From Sipunculus nudus (taxonomy: Eukaryota > Annelida > Sipuncula > Golfingiida > Sipunculidae): a DNA stretch of 64,000 nucleotides. The position numbers and the translations under genes are program-made. Below the pieces are notes generated by a model. The model ran no database searches. It worked only from the letters and a program-made list of their open reading frames with translations, and had not been told where the DNA came from. This document shows, piece after piece, positions 25,601 to 40,600 of this stretch (position 1 is its first letter; each line of letters starts with the position of its first letter). The DNA is taken from NCBI GenBank assembly GCA_026874595.1, contig CM049322.1:46125340-46189339 (forward strand), in the 5' to 3' direction.

Positions 25601-28600
25601 AAAACATAGTATCCGCAAAACTTCGTTTTGGCGGATACAAATAATCAAAGATTACAGTCTGTGTCACTTTAGTAAAATAAATGTTTTGTGCATGAATATA
25701 TAATGATGTAAACAAACCTGTTTTAAGACCAAACTTACACTTGAAATGATTCATGAGAAATTTACTTCTTAAAGTTAAGTGAGCTTATAAAATATCAAAT
25801 GTTTTTACAGAGTATTTTCTATGTTATATGCTGTCCATGAGTCTTAAGATTATTTTAAAAGATAGCAGCATGACTCTTAAATTGACTGATTATTCATTTT
25901 ATATTTACTGGAACTAGTTCACTAAGTCTGTGTGACTAATCCATGGTGTGATAATACAAGACAAGGTGAAAAGTCACACTTTACATCATTTTAATTTTAC
26001 TCTGTAAACCATTTAATACTGTACACTTGTTACAGAATAATGTACTAATACTTACACATTGTTGCCATCCTTGTGAATATAAGGGTCACGACAAAGGTCA
26101 AGGTCACGGGTATGATTACAGGTCTTGCAGATCACCTGAAAAAAATATAATGAATAAATAAATTATAATGAACAACATAAATAAAGGTTCAACTTATAAT
26201 GTTAAAGATATTGGGACAAAGCTGCAGCCACAATATTTGCATGTAACTTTTTGAATGAAGTGTTCCATAACAGTCACATAATATATAAGCTGGTGCATGG
26301 TGAGATAACACATAGTGGATGGTATGTGAGTTAACACATGGTGGATGGTATGTGAGTTAACACATGGTGGATGGTATGTGAGTTCACACATGGTGGATGG
26401 TATGTGAGTTAACACATGGTGGATGGTATGTGAGTTAACACATGGTGGATGGTATGTGAGTTAATACATGGTGGATGGTATGTGAGTTAAGACATGGTGG
26501 ATGGTATGTGAGTTAAGACATGGTGGATGGTATGTGAGTTAAGACATGGTGGATTGCATGGGAGTTAACACATGGTGGATGGTATGTGAGTTAAGACATG
26601 GTGGATTGCATGGGAGTTAACACATGGTGGATGGTATGTGAGTTAACACATGGTGGATTGCATGGGAGTTAACACATGGTGGATGGTATGTGAGTTAACA
26701 CATGGTGGATGGTATGTGAGTTAACGCATGGTGGATGGTATTTGAGTTAACACATGGTGGATGGTATGTGAGTTAACACATGGTGGATGGTATGCGAGTC
26801 AACACATGGTGGATTGCATGGGAGTTAACACATGGTGGATGGTATATGAGTTAACACAAGGTGGATGGTATGTAAGTTAACACATGGTGGATGGTATGTG
26901 AATTAACACATGGTCGATGGTATGTGAATTAACACAAGGTGGATGGTATGTAAGTTAACACATGGTGGATGGTATGTAAGCTAACACATGGTGGATGGTA
27001 TCTGAGTTAACACTTGGTGGATGGTATGTAAGTTAACACATGGTGGATGGTATGTGAGTTAACACATGATGGATGGTATATGAGTTAACACAAGGTGGAT
27101 GGTATGTAAGTTAACAAATGGTGGATGGTATGCGAGTTAACACATGGTGGATGGTATTTGAGTTAACACATGGTGGATGGTATATGAGTTAACACATGGT
27201 GGATGGTATATGAATTAACACATGATGGATGGTATGTGAGTTAACACATGGTGGATGGTATGTGAGTTAACACACAGTGGATGGTATGCGAGTTAACACA
27301 CGGTGGATGGTATGCTAGTTAACACATGGTGGATGGTATGTGAGTTAACACATGGTGGATGGTATGTGAGTTAACACATGGTGGATGGTATGTGAGTTAA
27401 CACATGGTGGATGGTATATGAGTTAACACAAGGTGGATGGTATGTAAGTTAACACATGGTGGGTGGTATATGAGTTAACACATGGTGGATGGTATGTGAG
27501 TTAAGACATGGTGGATTGCATGGGAGTTAACACATGGTGGATGGTATGTGAGTTAACACATGGTGGATTGCATGGGAGTTAACACATGGTGGATGGTATG
27601 TGAGTTAACACATGGTGGATGGTATGTGAGTTAACGCATGGTGGATGGTATTTGAGTTAACACATGGTGGATGGTATGTGAGTTAACACATGGTGGATGG
27701 TATGCGAGTCAACACATGGTGGATTGCATGGGAGTTAACACATGGTGGATGGTATATGAGTTAACACAAGGTGGATGGTATGTAAGTTAACACATGGTGG
27801 ATGGTATGTGAATTAACACATGGTCGATGGTATGTGAATTAACACAAGGTGGATGGTATGTAAGTTAACACATGGTGGATGGTATGTAAGCTAACACATG
27901 GTGGATGGTATCTGAGTTAACACTTGGTGGATGGTATGTAAGTTAACACATGGTGGATGGTATGTGAGTTAACACATGATGGATGGTATATGAGTTAACA
28001 CAAGGTGGATGGTATGTAAGTTAACAAATGGTGGATGGTATGCGAGTTAACACATGGTGGATGGTATTTGAGTTAACACATGGTGGATGGTATATGAGTT
28101 AACACATGGTGGATGGTGTATGAATTAACACATGGTGGATGGTATGTGAGTTAACACATGGTGGATGGTATGTGAGTTAACACACAGTGGATGGTATGCG
28201 AGTTAACACACGGTGGATGGTATGCTAGTTAACACATGGTGGATGGTATGTGAGTTAACACATGGTGGATGGTATGTGAGTTAACACATGGTGGATGGTA
28301 TGTGAGTTAACACATGGTGGGTGGTATATGAGTTAACACATGGTGGATGGTATGTAAGTTAACACATGGTGGGTGGTATATGAGTTAACACATGGTGGAT
28401 GGTATGTGAGTTAACACATGGTGGATGGATTGTGAGTTAACACAATGTGAATGGTATTTGAGTTAACTCATGGTGGATGGTATGTAAGTTAACACATGGT
28501 GGACTGCATGGGAGTTAAGACATGGTGGATGGTATGTGAGTTAAGACATGGTGGATGGTATGTGAGTTAAGACATGGTGGATGGTATGTGAGTTAACACA

Positions 28601-31600
28601 TGGTGGATTGCATGGGAGTTAACACATGGTGGATTGTATGTGAGTTAACACATGGTGGATTGTATGTGAGTTAACACATGGTGGATGGTATGTGAGTTAA
28701 AACATGGTGGATGGTATGTGAGTTAACACATGGTGGATGGTATTTGAGTTAACACATGGTGGATGGTATGTGAGTTAACACATGGTGGATGGTATTCGAG
28801 TCAACACATGGTGGATTGCATGGGAGTTAACACATGGTGGATGGTATATGAGTTAACACAAGGTGTATGGTATGTAAATTAACACATGGTGGATGGTATG
28901 TGAATTAACACATGGTCGATGGTATGTGAATTAACACAAGGTGGATGGTATGTAAGTTAACACATGGTGGATGGTATGTAAGTTAACACATGGTGGATGG
29001 TATCTGAGTTAACACAAGGTGGATGGTATGTAAGTTAACACATGGTGGATGGTATGTGAGTTAACACATGATGGATGGTATATGAGTTAACACAAGGTGG
29101 ATGGTATGTAAGTTAACAAATGGTGGATGGTATTTGAGTTAACACATGGTGGATGGTATAAGAGTTAACACATGGTGGATGGTATATGAGTTAACACATG
29201 GTGGATGGTATGTGAGTTAACACACGGTGGATGGTATGCGAGTTAACACACGGTGGATGGTATGCGAGTTAACACATGGTGGATGGTATGTGAGTTAACA
29301 CATGGTGGATGGTATGTGAGTTAACACATGGTGGATGGTATGTGAGTTAACACATGGTGGATGGTATATGAGTTAACACATGGTGGATGGTATGTAAGTT
29401 AACACATGGTGGGTGGTATATGAGTTAACACATGGTGGATGGTATGTGAGTTAACACATGGTGGATGGATTGTGAGTTAACACAATGTGAATGGTATTTG
29501 AGTTAACTCATGGTGGATGGTATGTAAGTTAACACATGGTGGACTGCATGGGAGTTAACACATGGTGGATGGTATGTGAGTTAACACATGGTGGATGGTA
29601 TGTGAGTTAACACATGATGGATGGTATGTGAGTTTACACATGGTGGATGGTATGAGAGTTAACACATGGATGATGTTTTAGGAGTTTACACATAGTGGAT
29701 GGAATGTAATTTCAATCTAGTACATTAGTCATGCATGAAGTATTTAAAACACTTTTGTATCAATTTCTGGTTCCATGCTCAACCCATAATTAAACAGAAA
29801 ATGGAAAATGGAAAAAAGTCTGAAAGAGGCTACGGGAGAACATGTTTTGTTGCTTATCAGTAGATGTGAATCTGTGTGTGTGTGTGTGTCTGTAGAGAGA
29901 GAGAGAGAGAAATATTAATCACAGGATTAACTTTATCAAACAAAGGTAAGACAGAGGTCAGATCCAGGTGACTCTGATAATTGTTCACCTCAGGGTAGAC
30001 TGACTCATTGAGGTCACAGTAAATCATGATTTAAATCACACCTGTTATCTCACACCTGTTATCTCATCAGGTAAGCAGCTTAACTAATTATTAACATGGT
30101 ACATGTTGATGCAATGAGAAGCTGAGGTCTGGTTTACATGAGTCCCTCTGTATTTATTATAACAGTAGAGTTAGTAGTATTTTTTATAAATGGTAAGGAG
30201 CATGTGACTCAGTAATACAGTAATTAACTTGGGGGGGGGGGGGGGGAGCTTAATTAATGAGCTAAAACATACAGTTAGGGGATAGTAGCAGAATTCTTAA
30301 GTTGAACTTGTAATGGCTTTGATTTTGCAGTTGTATATACAGTTATGTCCCATCCCTGACCATGGACCCCCCATCCACAAAATTTTAAGAAACAAAATAC
30401 ATCAACTCAAATGATGTCAGAAATCTTAGATTTACACATATTTGACCTTAAATATCTAGCTATTACGTTTTCAATCACCTCTGATCACTGGGTGGAAACA
30501 ACCTGTGTTTCAATTTGGGGGACAATTATACAGTACTTACATCACAAGAAACCCTAAAGACTAAGTATTATTTGGCTGATTTGACCTTGAAGGTCCATGT
30601 CAAGGTCACAAGTATACTAAGTCCTCTGTTAACTTGGCGAAACCAATATGTCTATCAAGTTTCATGATACAATATTTCAAAAGTTGTTAGGTTAAAAAAA
30701 ATATTACATTTCGGCTTATTTAACCTTGTAGTTCACAGCCAACAGTTATTGACCATGTCAAAAAAGCATTGTAGGAACAACTTGTGTGTCCAATCAGAGG
30801 GGAAAATTTCCAGTACTTCAAAATTTACTGGGTTCACACATATTTGACCTTGATGATAAAGTTCAAGGTCTCCAGAATTTATACTCCTCCGAGAGATTGG
30901 TGGCAATTACATGTTTGTGAAATTCAAGAGGGAAAATCTTCAGAACTTCAAAATTTAATGGGGTCAAAACACTCCTTAAAATTCCACAGATAATAAACGT
31001 TCTGAAAATAATACACTCCGCAGGAAAAGCAATCCAAATTTTACCTCAGGGAGAACATAGGAGAGACAAGGATCTTTGAAGATGGCCTCGTCAGAAAATT
31101 CCCCGACTCCGATCAGCTTCAGCAGATCTCTCTTCATCTTCGTGACTTGGTTCTGGATGTTGGAATCCAAGGAGAGAACCTAAAACATGAAACAATCTGG
31201 TGATAATTTGATGAAGACCCTAGGGCTGAAAAATAATACCTGTGCCTGGGATAATTAATAAGTACTCAACTCTAAATTTATACTTGAGTACTTGTGTGTG
31301 TACATGCATATTTGAACATTAAGGCAAACTCAGTTGAAATACATATCAATTTGTTACCTTAGGGCTTTATATCTGTGCTAGTCAATTAAATATGTCTGTT
31401 ATTATACAATTTAATTTGCAATGCATTACAGAAACAATTACATGCACATAAATACAGGTCTACTTTCATAAAATTTAGGCCACCATCAAGTCAAATGTAT
31501 ACATATTTTGCACTGTTAACATAAGTCTATCTTTATTTTCACAGGTGTTGCAATGGCAACAAGTACTCAAGTCAGAGTAGGATGATACTCACAAAATATT

Positions 31601-34600
31601 ACACAATTTGGTACCTGTAATAGCCCCTGAGGGCTATTATTGGAAGTTGGAAACCTTTGCATGAAATTTTACAGTGATGGAAATCAAATCAACTAGCGTC
31701 TTTCACCCTTGCCCTGACAGTGATTGTGATTCAGTGTACATCTAGACAAAATGGAAATTTTCTTATATTAATTGAATTTGCAAATGTTTTGTCTATTAAA
31801 TATGACCAGGAGTCTGAACAATTCTTTTATTTGATTTTTTAAGTCTTAAAATGATGAGTTTTTTTTATTATATCAATTATGTATAATTCTTCTTTGACAG
31901 AGCTGTGTCAGTTGGACATTCAGGTCAGCAATTTGACAAAGTCTGGGCAAATTTGGGATCTTTGGCTTACACCTGCATGCAAGTCTCCAATTTCCTGAAT
32001 CCTTTTTAGGGACAAATTTCTCTTGTTATGTGTGTTTACATATTATTGTTTGTGTCCTCACCTGACATATGCCCTTTATAAACTCCAAAGCAGGGTTGTT
32101 GAGGGGGAGATGAGAGCCTGGGAGTACGGGGAATTCAGACGCTGCTTCCTGCCTTGAACGTCCGCCGGATAACTTCTTGTGGATTTTCTGTGTGATGCTG
32201 TTAATGTACATGTAAAACATGACCCGTGTACCATAATGCTTAGCTAAAGGTAATCAACATTTAAGTAGTTTAAAGTAATTACTTAAAATTAAGATTTATT
32301 AACATTTGAAATATGTCATATTTGGCAATGTTGTGAGCAAAAAGACAATGTCAAAAACTTTACCTTAAGGTGTAACTGTCATGGAGCAAGCTAGTCTTAA
32401 CTCTACACAGATATCAAGGAATCAAACTCAATACTGTCTGTCCATTGAAAATTTACAAATACCAGGACAATTCAAATATTACAGTCCAGTAACAGAATAC
32501 TAACACCAAAACCTACTCAAATCTTACTTTCTCTAAACACACACCAAAAATTAATCTGCCAAAGACCAAGACTAACTAATATATAACTGCCCATTAAAAC
32601 ATACCAAAGATTAAGATTAGTTAAATTCTACTGTTAGATTAAATAAGCCAATGATGAAAACAATCTGAAAAATTGCTATTCACTTTCTCAAGGAAACGAC
32701 ATAATATTTACAACTTACGAGAAGAGCTGCTGGCACAGGTCTTCGCGGATCAGACTCTGGCAGTAATCCACCATGGCTGGACTGGTGTGGCTGTCGTAAC
32801 TTGTCTGTGGAAGATGTAACATACATCAGTTCACAATAGGAAGGGTTAATTCAAATAGTTATAATAACTAATACAAGGCACTCTCCATGGCTCAGATAGT
32901 GGCATTTGGTAGACTCTAGAGGTGAATAAACATGGCAGACCTACTGAAAACCAGTGAACGTGGATAGGTAATTACAAACAACTCCATAGCCGAGCTGTAA
33001 ATCGGAACCCAAGTTGCCAGGGCAGAAACCAAGCTCGCTACCACTCAACTGTCCAGGCTGTGCAGGGTGATGCTGGCTGATAAATCTAATTGTGTAAGAG
33101 CTCCTGTCAGAAGTCCATAGAAAACCCCTGAGATGTTCCTGTGATGCACTACCCCTTTAATTAAAAAAAAATATTTAAAATAAAAACTGCGAAGTTATCA
33201 TCTGTTGAGCATATCTATTAATTAGGTACCAGTAGTATTTTTTTTTAATGCTGAGTATTTAAAGTGATTATGAGCATTTCATGTTGTAATCAGGTTAAGT
33301 GGCAAACACAACAGAGATTTGGTCATGTGGTCCTATTTGTTTACATGACCTGGGCTTCTGGGAGAGCAGTAGTTGGTTTGGCCTGCTCTAGTTGGCTCTA
33401 GCTGTTTTGCCAGGAGGCCTTTAAAAAGACCTATTGTTTGATTTTTACGTATGTAAAGCATAATCTTACACAAAATTAATGGTATCAGTCAAATATTTTT
33501 AAATCTGTGTCCAATCAAAGACATGATGTCCAAATGGTTATTTGGGACTGCATGGAGGGGTAATTTTGGCTTCACTGCATTTGGACCAGGATTGTGAGAA
33601 AATAAGATACACAAGCCCAGGTTGGCTTTGTTTGACTGCAAAAAACAACAAATTCCCTGGTAAAAAGTATTAACATAAGAATTTTTTTTAATTATTTAAA
33701 AGTGGCCCACACCTCGGGTGATACAGATGTTACATAAGGAAAATAATTACAGCCACATATCCTTCAGTGACAGCTCTAGCGCTGCCACCTAGTGGCACCC
33801 ACAGATAACAAACTTAACATATGAAACCAGGTCTTTGTTTTATATCACACAGTTCTGCTTTAATAGAAAGATATATTCCCAATGCAAAATATGGTTTTAT
33901 AATCTGATGTATGGTTTGATATTTTATCTAAATTGTATGGGCCTTTTTGTGGTGCTTCATAACATGTTCCTGAAACACTGTTTTTTTATGGGTGTCAGGG
34001 TTCATTCACCTAATCCTCAGAAGATTTCAAAGATTTTATTTAAGGTTTTTCAGTTTTAAAAATACTGATATTGGACTTTTTTATGCCACAACCAATACTT
34101 GGTGGATCACCTGCTACCCTAGAGTTTTGTACTGTTTTTATGGCTGTAACTAACATTAAAACTCTCAAGAGTCTACAATCTATGCCTGAAATTTGAGCAT
34201 AAATATATGCCTACTGCAATATCAGCTGTTTATGAATCTTCTGAGAAACCCTATTTTAGCTGACGGACATGGAGAACCAGCAAAGATTAAGTATGTAAAT
34301 CTCTTACATAACTGAACTGTTTGGAAATTTTGTGTCAATTAATATGCTGTCCTCACTGGTACTAGGTAAAAGACATATATAGTAACACCTGTGTAATATG
34401 ACTGTTGGACTGGCAAATGGTGGTTTTAATTCACAGGTAGTCTTATAAGACAGGTTAATTTTAACCAATGGTAATGTTTTTTGTTCACAAAAGGATGGGC
34501 TCCATAAACAGGTGGTCTTATTAGACAGGTGATCTTTCTGACAGGTTTCATTGTGCATTGGTAGTGAAACAACTTTAAGCAAAATAGTACATAAGATACC

Positions 34601-37600
34601 CACTGAATCAACATGCAGCAGGGTTATCTGGTGATCCCTTGCTATGAATTATACAAGGTAAAATGGTTCACAAACCGATTTGCAAATTACCATGTTGTAT
34701 CCTGAATCAGATCATCTTGTGAGATGCCTTGCATTACAAAGCTCTAACTTTTTGTATGACAGTCCTACGTTTAGTTTACCTGTTGTGTCTGTGTGTCCCC
34801 TCTACGACGGACTGGTGTGTTTCCTGGTGTAACTCGATGTTGTTCGTCTAGCATGTGACGATACATTGCCAATATATAACCACCAATCACCATCTGTAAA
34901 CATAAAAGTGAAGAGATTCCATAAACTGTATCAATATAGATAAGATCCATTAGACACCAACATGAAGAGATATATAATGCTATATGACATACGTCATGGT
35001 AATATAGATATTATTGAATTAATAATCGATTTATAATTGTTCATAATTTGTTTTCTTAAAGAGATACAGGGACCTGTATCAAAATAGATATGGGCCATTT
35101 CTGCTCATGAATTGCATCTGAACTGGAATATACTTATCCAGATTTATACTTTAGTCTGAAAGTAGTATGCTTTGTCTCTGCACTGTAGTTCACTTACCTA
35201 AATTGAAATTGGTTCATTCAGTAAAATGAGATTTTGCTGTCAGCAAATTGATTGTTACTTTGATTTACTTTGCTGCTAAAAGTGATTTTTGCTGAAAGGA
35301 CTGGATCAAACAGTAGCAAAGGCCTCATGCAGAGTAGAAATGGATGTCTGTGTGCACTGGGAACCAGTTAACTGTAAACCGGACTGAATTAAGTACATTG
35401 GACTACTGTGGACCACCTTTCAAGCAGACTACTGCAGACCAAACTGATATCAATCAGTAATCAAATAAGTTAACCCCACACGTAAGTTAAACCCACCATT
35501 CTGAACTATAAATTACATCTATTTGAGTTAAACGTAGCATCAGTTTTGATTCTGCCTGATAATAAATGTATGTACATGTGTCCCCCCAAATAAATACATA
35601 TATCACATTGATAAATGGATAAAGTGAGATTCAACATGTTTCAACTTTTTAAGTAGATATATGTTGTGATAAATAAAACATAACTTACATTAAAATTTGC
35701 TTGACATGCAGCGCCCTCAGGCAGGAACTGAGCAAGGTTCCAGTTCATCTCTACCTCCGGCTGAAATGCAAAAAAGAAGAGATGATATATGCACAACCCC
35801 ATATAAAATTAATGGGTTCCACTAGTTCAAGTGGCACACCGTGCATAAGGCTGAAGACAGAAGACAGATTATCCAACACCATGACCCACATGAAACCAGA
35901 ATGGCTTTGCTTTTGCAGTCTTCGCCAAACCCCATCCCCAAATTTGACGAAAAATATGTGCTACTTCAACAATTTACAGAAAGCATATATTTTCAAAGAT
36001 TTAATCAGACTTTGATGATAAAGGTCAAGGTCACAAGTTTTGAAACTGTCTGAGATCCTAGGTTTAAAGGACCAGAGTATCAAATTCGAGGAAAAAGTAC
36101 TTCAAATAGAATATTTCAAAATTTATGTGGTTCAAAATATTTTAATATTTAGCCAATTTGAAGGTGAAGGGTAAAATCATCAGTTTTCAAACATACATAA
36201 ACAGCACTTCAAAAGTTATAACAATCACAGTGCAAAAGATGACAAGACTGACAAGCAAATTAGTGGAAATTAAGTTCCCCGCTTCCGCCTGTTGTCCCCT
36301 GCTAGCCCTATTAATATGTTCTAGTTTTTACTGTTCTCTGAAGATGTCTCCACATGTCATAGTTGCTGTGATTTAGTTTTCATTGACCCCTGAGATGTCT
36401 CCACATCATAATTTTTGGTTGTGAATTGGGAACCATAGAGGATTTTTTTTGTTTTGTTTTTGAGCTGCTGATCATAAATTTTCAGACAGACACTCCAAAA
36501 CCAATCCCAACCAAGGTCTGCCTGAGAGCAGTCACTAACCCAGATTTGAATGAAATCAGATAATATTTAGGAACGTTATTGCACGGAAACGAAAACCTGA
36601 CGGACGGACGGACAAACAAACCTAAAATAAATGTCCCTTGTTCTGAGGAAGCTGGGAACAAAAAGAACGTCTTCCACAAGGGGTAGATATAATGAGGTTC
36701 AGGTACATCAACTTTCAGTTAGTGTAACTTACCGCTTCCTCATCTTCTTTGTCCGATGTGTTCAGTTGCTCAACGTCCTCCCGATTATCCTCCTCATCTT
36801 CCCATTCACTGTCTTCCTTCTCCTCTTCTACTTTCTCTCCATTCTGACTTGATGGGAGGTCACTGACCTGGTGGCCTAGTTCTGTTGGGAGTTGACCTTT
36901 GACCCCTCCATGATTAGCCTTGAAGTTAAAAACAGTGTACATTTACAATTTAGGTATGTCCTCTTACATTTATATCATGAAAATGTCATCTTGTTACATT
37001 TAAATCACAAGAGTCACTTTCTGTTTTCATCCTAGAATTTTAATATTCTATTTATATTTAAAAAATGTCATGTGGAAACTCGGCCTGTGGAAAAACCATC
37101 ACTGGTGCAGTCATGCAGACCAGTCCTTATGCAAGACTACAGCAAGAGCATTAAACAACAGAAATTCTGATAGGAAATATTAAACAAAAGCACAGCAAAT
37201 GGTGCATAATTCACCCATTGCACATTTTGACCTCTGACCTCATTAATATGCGTGAATTTGAGAATGTGATTCAGGTGAGAAACTGTATTGGTTAATACTC
37301 ATCATAGAGTTATATAAAATCCATCAGATTTTTGGTAAGTCAGGGTGGTGCCATTAATGTTTGGTGACCTCTGACCTCATTAAATATGCATGGATTTTGC
37401 TGGAAACAATTTAGGTAAGATATTATATTGCTAAATATTTCTATTGAGTTTTATCAAAATCCATAATTTTCCTTGTACGTTATCACTGTGAAACCACAAA
37501 TTTGCCTGTACAAAGCAGCCTTGACATCTGGCCTAATTAAAAATGCGTGAATTTTGCTGAGGAATTTAAATGATGTGAGAAACTTTATTGGTAAAGATGT

Positions 37601-40600
37601 ATAATGAGTTTCATGAAAATCCACAGGATTATTGGTAAGTCACCACAGTGCAGTGACCTCTGACCTCATTGAATATGCGTGGACTTTGCTGGAAATCAAA
37701 CTTAAGTGATATATTTTACTGATTGAAATTTCTTTTGAGTTTTATAAATATCCATCATATTCCATGTAAATTATCACTGCCACACAACAAGGAAGCCTAT
37801 TCACCTCTGACCTTATTTAATATGCGTGGATTTTGCCCATAATCGAACAAGGGTGAGATATTCCATTGGTAGGTAGTTTTGTACGCTCCATAAGCAGCGG
37901 CTACGCTACCCTCAACTATTCGCTACACTACCCTCTGCATTAAACCGCAGTTGCTGATCAGGTTTGGCCACATTGCGGGTATCACCAGCACAAACGTATG
38001 TCCTTGAGGTACCGGTCACTTTACACTGCTGTGGAAAGCCCTTGGCAGCACAGACTTTTTTCACCCCCATTGTAATACACAGATGCAATCATCAGCTTTC
38101 AACACAGTCTGTATACTGACTTGCCTGAGGTCAGTTATCCCAACTGTCTGTATGTATATTTCCTGTATTGCGTGCCGCACGTTTGCTTACATGCGCCCTA
38201 AGCCAATGAGATTTCTTCTACCAGTTTTGTTTTGTGTGAGTGGAAGGTCACATGCTGTTCAGGGCGTAGTAGTTTTGGTGAGTTTCGCAAAAATCCTTTG
38301 AAGCCCCGGTAAATTATGGCTGTGACATTAAAAGTTAACAGACGGATGGTGGGTATACCATTATATGTCCTGTCATAGACGGATGTATAAAAAGAAAGAC
38401 AAGTCATGTACCGGGTCCATCCACATCAATAACCTCCAGCACTGCTGATACGAGATGTCCATCAGGTGAAACAGCTCTCTGTTACGAATGCTGTTGGTGA
38501 TGTACTCGATGTACCCCAGAGCATCCATCACGTCTCTCTTCTTGGTGCTCACGATGACACGATTAAAGTTGGCATAAACAATGGTCGACCCCAGACGTTT
38601 GAATTCCGCAATCAGCTGCACAAGACAAAAAGATTAAAGTGGTTTTAAACAGTAATGTTTTGTTCTGATGTCAAAGTTTTTAAAACTCACCAACTGCAAT
38701 TTGCACATACAACTGCTGTTTTTCAGCAGTTTGGCTTCCTTTATGTTAATATACAATTTAAACATACAATGATAAAATTTTCTATGTTATAAAAAAAAAC
38801 TGGGAAATCTGCAAACTAATTTTATGATCTTGCTAAAATAAACTATTGATTTCAGGCCACAACTCCATTGACTGGTATAACAGAGAGATAGTATGAATTT
38901 TTAGTGCAGTGTCTTGTGTCACCATCTGCAGGGTTCCTTCAACACTACTCCTGTCAGCCCATGCAATATAGTAAACATTATAACAAGTTTAATCTTAAGT
39001 CTTAATATATTTCTGGCAGATCTTTGTCACTAAATGCAAGGTTTATAACATACTACTTGAGCACATCTAGGACTTGTGTCGCCACCTGCAGGGTTTCTTT
39101 AACACTACTCCTGTCAGCCCATGCATTATTGTAAACATTATAACAGACTGTAAAATTCATAAAAGGGTAAGGTTTTTGGTTCCTACCTGTAAGAAGAGCT
39201 TTTTCATCAGATTGTGAAGTGAACGCCTCAGTGCTGGTTCATACAGCAGAGCACTTGGTGACCTCAGCCATCTATAAGTATATAAGGTCACCATCATCTA
39301 TATATCATGTCTCTAAATATGTAAAAGCATAGGCACAGGTTCTTAGTCCAAAAAGAATGACACTGTTTTGCAATGCAAAAACAGATATATGTCTTCCCTC
39401 CCTACCGGCATCCCATCCCCAAATTTGAGGAGAAATTTACTTAAAAAGTCACAGCATTCACAAATATTTTCTCTTCCAGCTGATTTGACCTTGCTGATGA
39501 AGGTCAAGGTCATCAGTTTTTTTTTTAAATTTTTCTGAGATATTGGTAGAAACAATTTAAATTTCAAATTTTATGAAAGAATACTGAGTTGATCAAAAAG
39601 TTATTGCGTTCACAAGAAATAACACGGACAATACAGCTGCCACTGCGGCCAACACCACCAGTGACAGATCAAACACTATATTTCCCCCATGGGAAAGGGA
39701 GATATAATTATCTTTCACACTACTTCTTCCTAAAATCTTGTTTCTGACAAAATGAATCATACCTGTAGAAGTGAATGATCTGATGGTCAGCAAACACATT
39801 CTGGTACATCGTCACGTCACGAATCCAGCCGTGGACCATACTCTTCAAAACCCTGAAGACAAAAATTGCAAAATTAATAACAATAAACAGTGAAACACTA
39901 CATTCCTCATACAGTATACCCAATAATTGACTATGTATTTAAAATTGTCAACTACTTCATAAAAGCTGGAGAGTTAATATTTACTCACTCACTATGGGAA
40001 AAAATAGGATATATCATTCCAGCAAATAAACAGTTGGTGAACATATATTGCACCACCTTCACCCAACAAACATTACACCAATCAGATAGTCAAATGACTA
40101 AATTTTGGTACTGGTAACTGTAGCAGTTGTGGAGACACTGGTTCACAGATAGCAGATGCTAAACTAAAAAATAAGTACACAAAATGGACTGAAAAAATCT
40201 ACTGCACCTATAGTGTAAAATTAATATTATTTATCATTTGGTTATGTTATTGGCAGGTGATGATACCCTGACTGACAGGTGGTGCTATGATTGACAGCTG
40301 GTGTCATGCCCATAAGCACTGTTAGCAGACACTTGAACTAATGTCTTTAACTATACCTGAAAGTAAGAGAGCAGAGTGCAGTCTCATCATAGCTGGCCAG
40401 CCCCGTGGCTGCTCCCTGCCCTGTCACCATGTCTTCCAGGGAGGTCTGTGGAAGCGTGTCAAAACTGACAGCACTGGCTCCTTCACTGTCATGTACGTGC
40501 CCTGACTGTAACAAAAAAAGAACATCAGCTTTATGCAGCTTCTGTAACAGAAAAGCAAAATAACTGCTGTTAGCTAAGTGTTCTTAAAACAACAAGAGTT

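Noticed and set aside
26285-29720. Possible CRISPR array
   Set aside because: Repeats are directly adjacent 26-bp units without spacers, in a eukaryotic intron.
32198-32243. Alternative acceptor extending POLE exon 21 upstream
   Set aside because: The extension is open in its own frame but joining it to the exon 20 donor gives an immediate stop; the 32,198 acceptor restores the frame and the conserved sequence.
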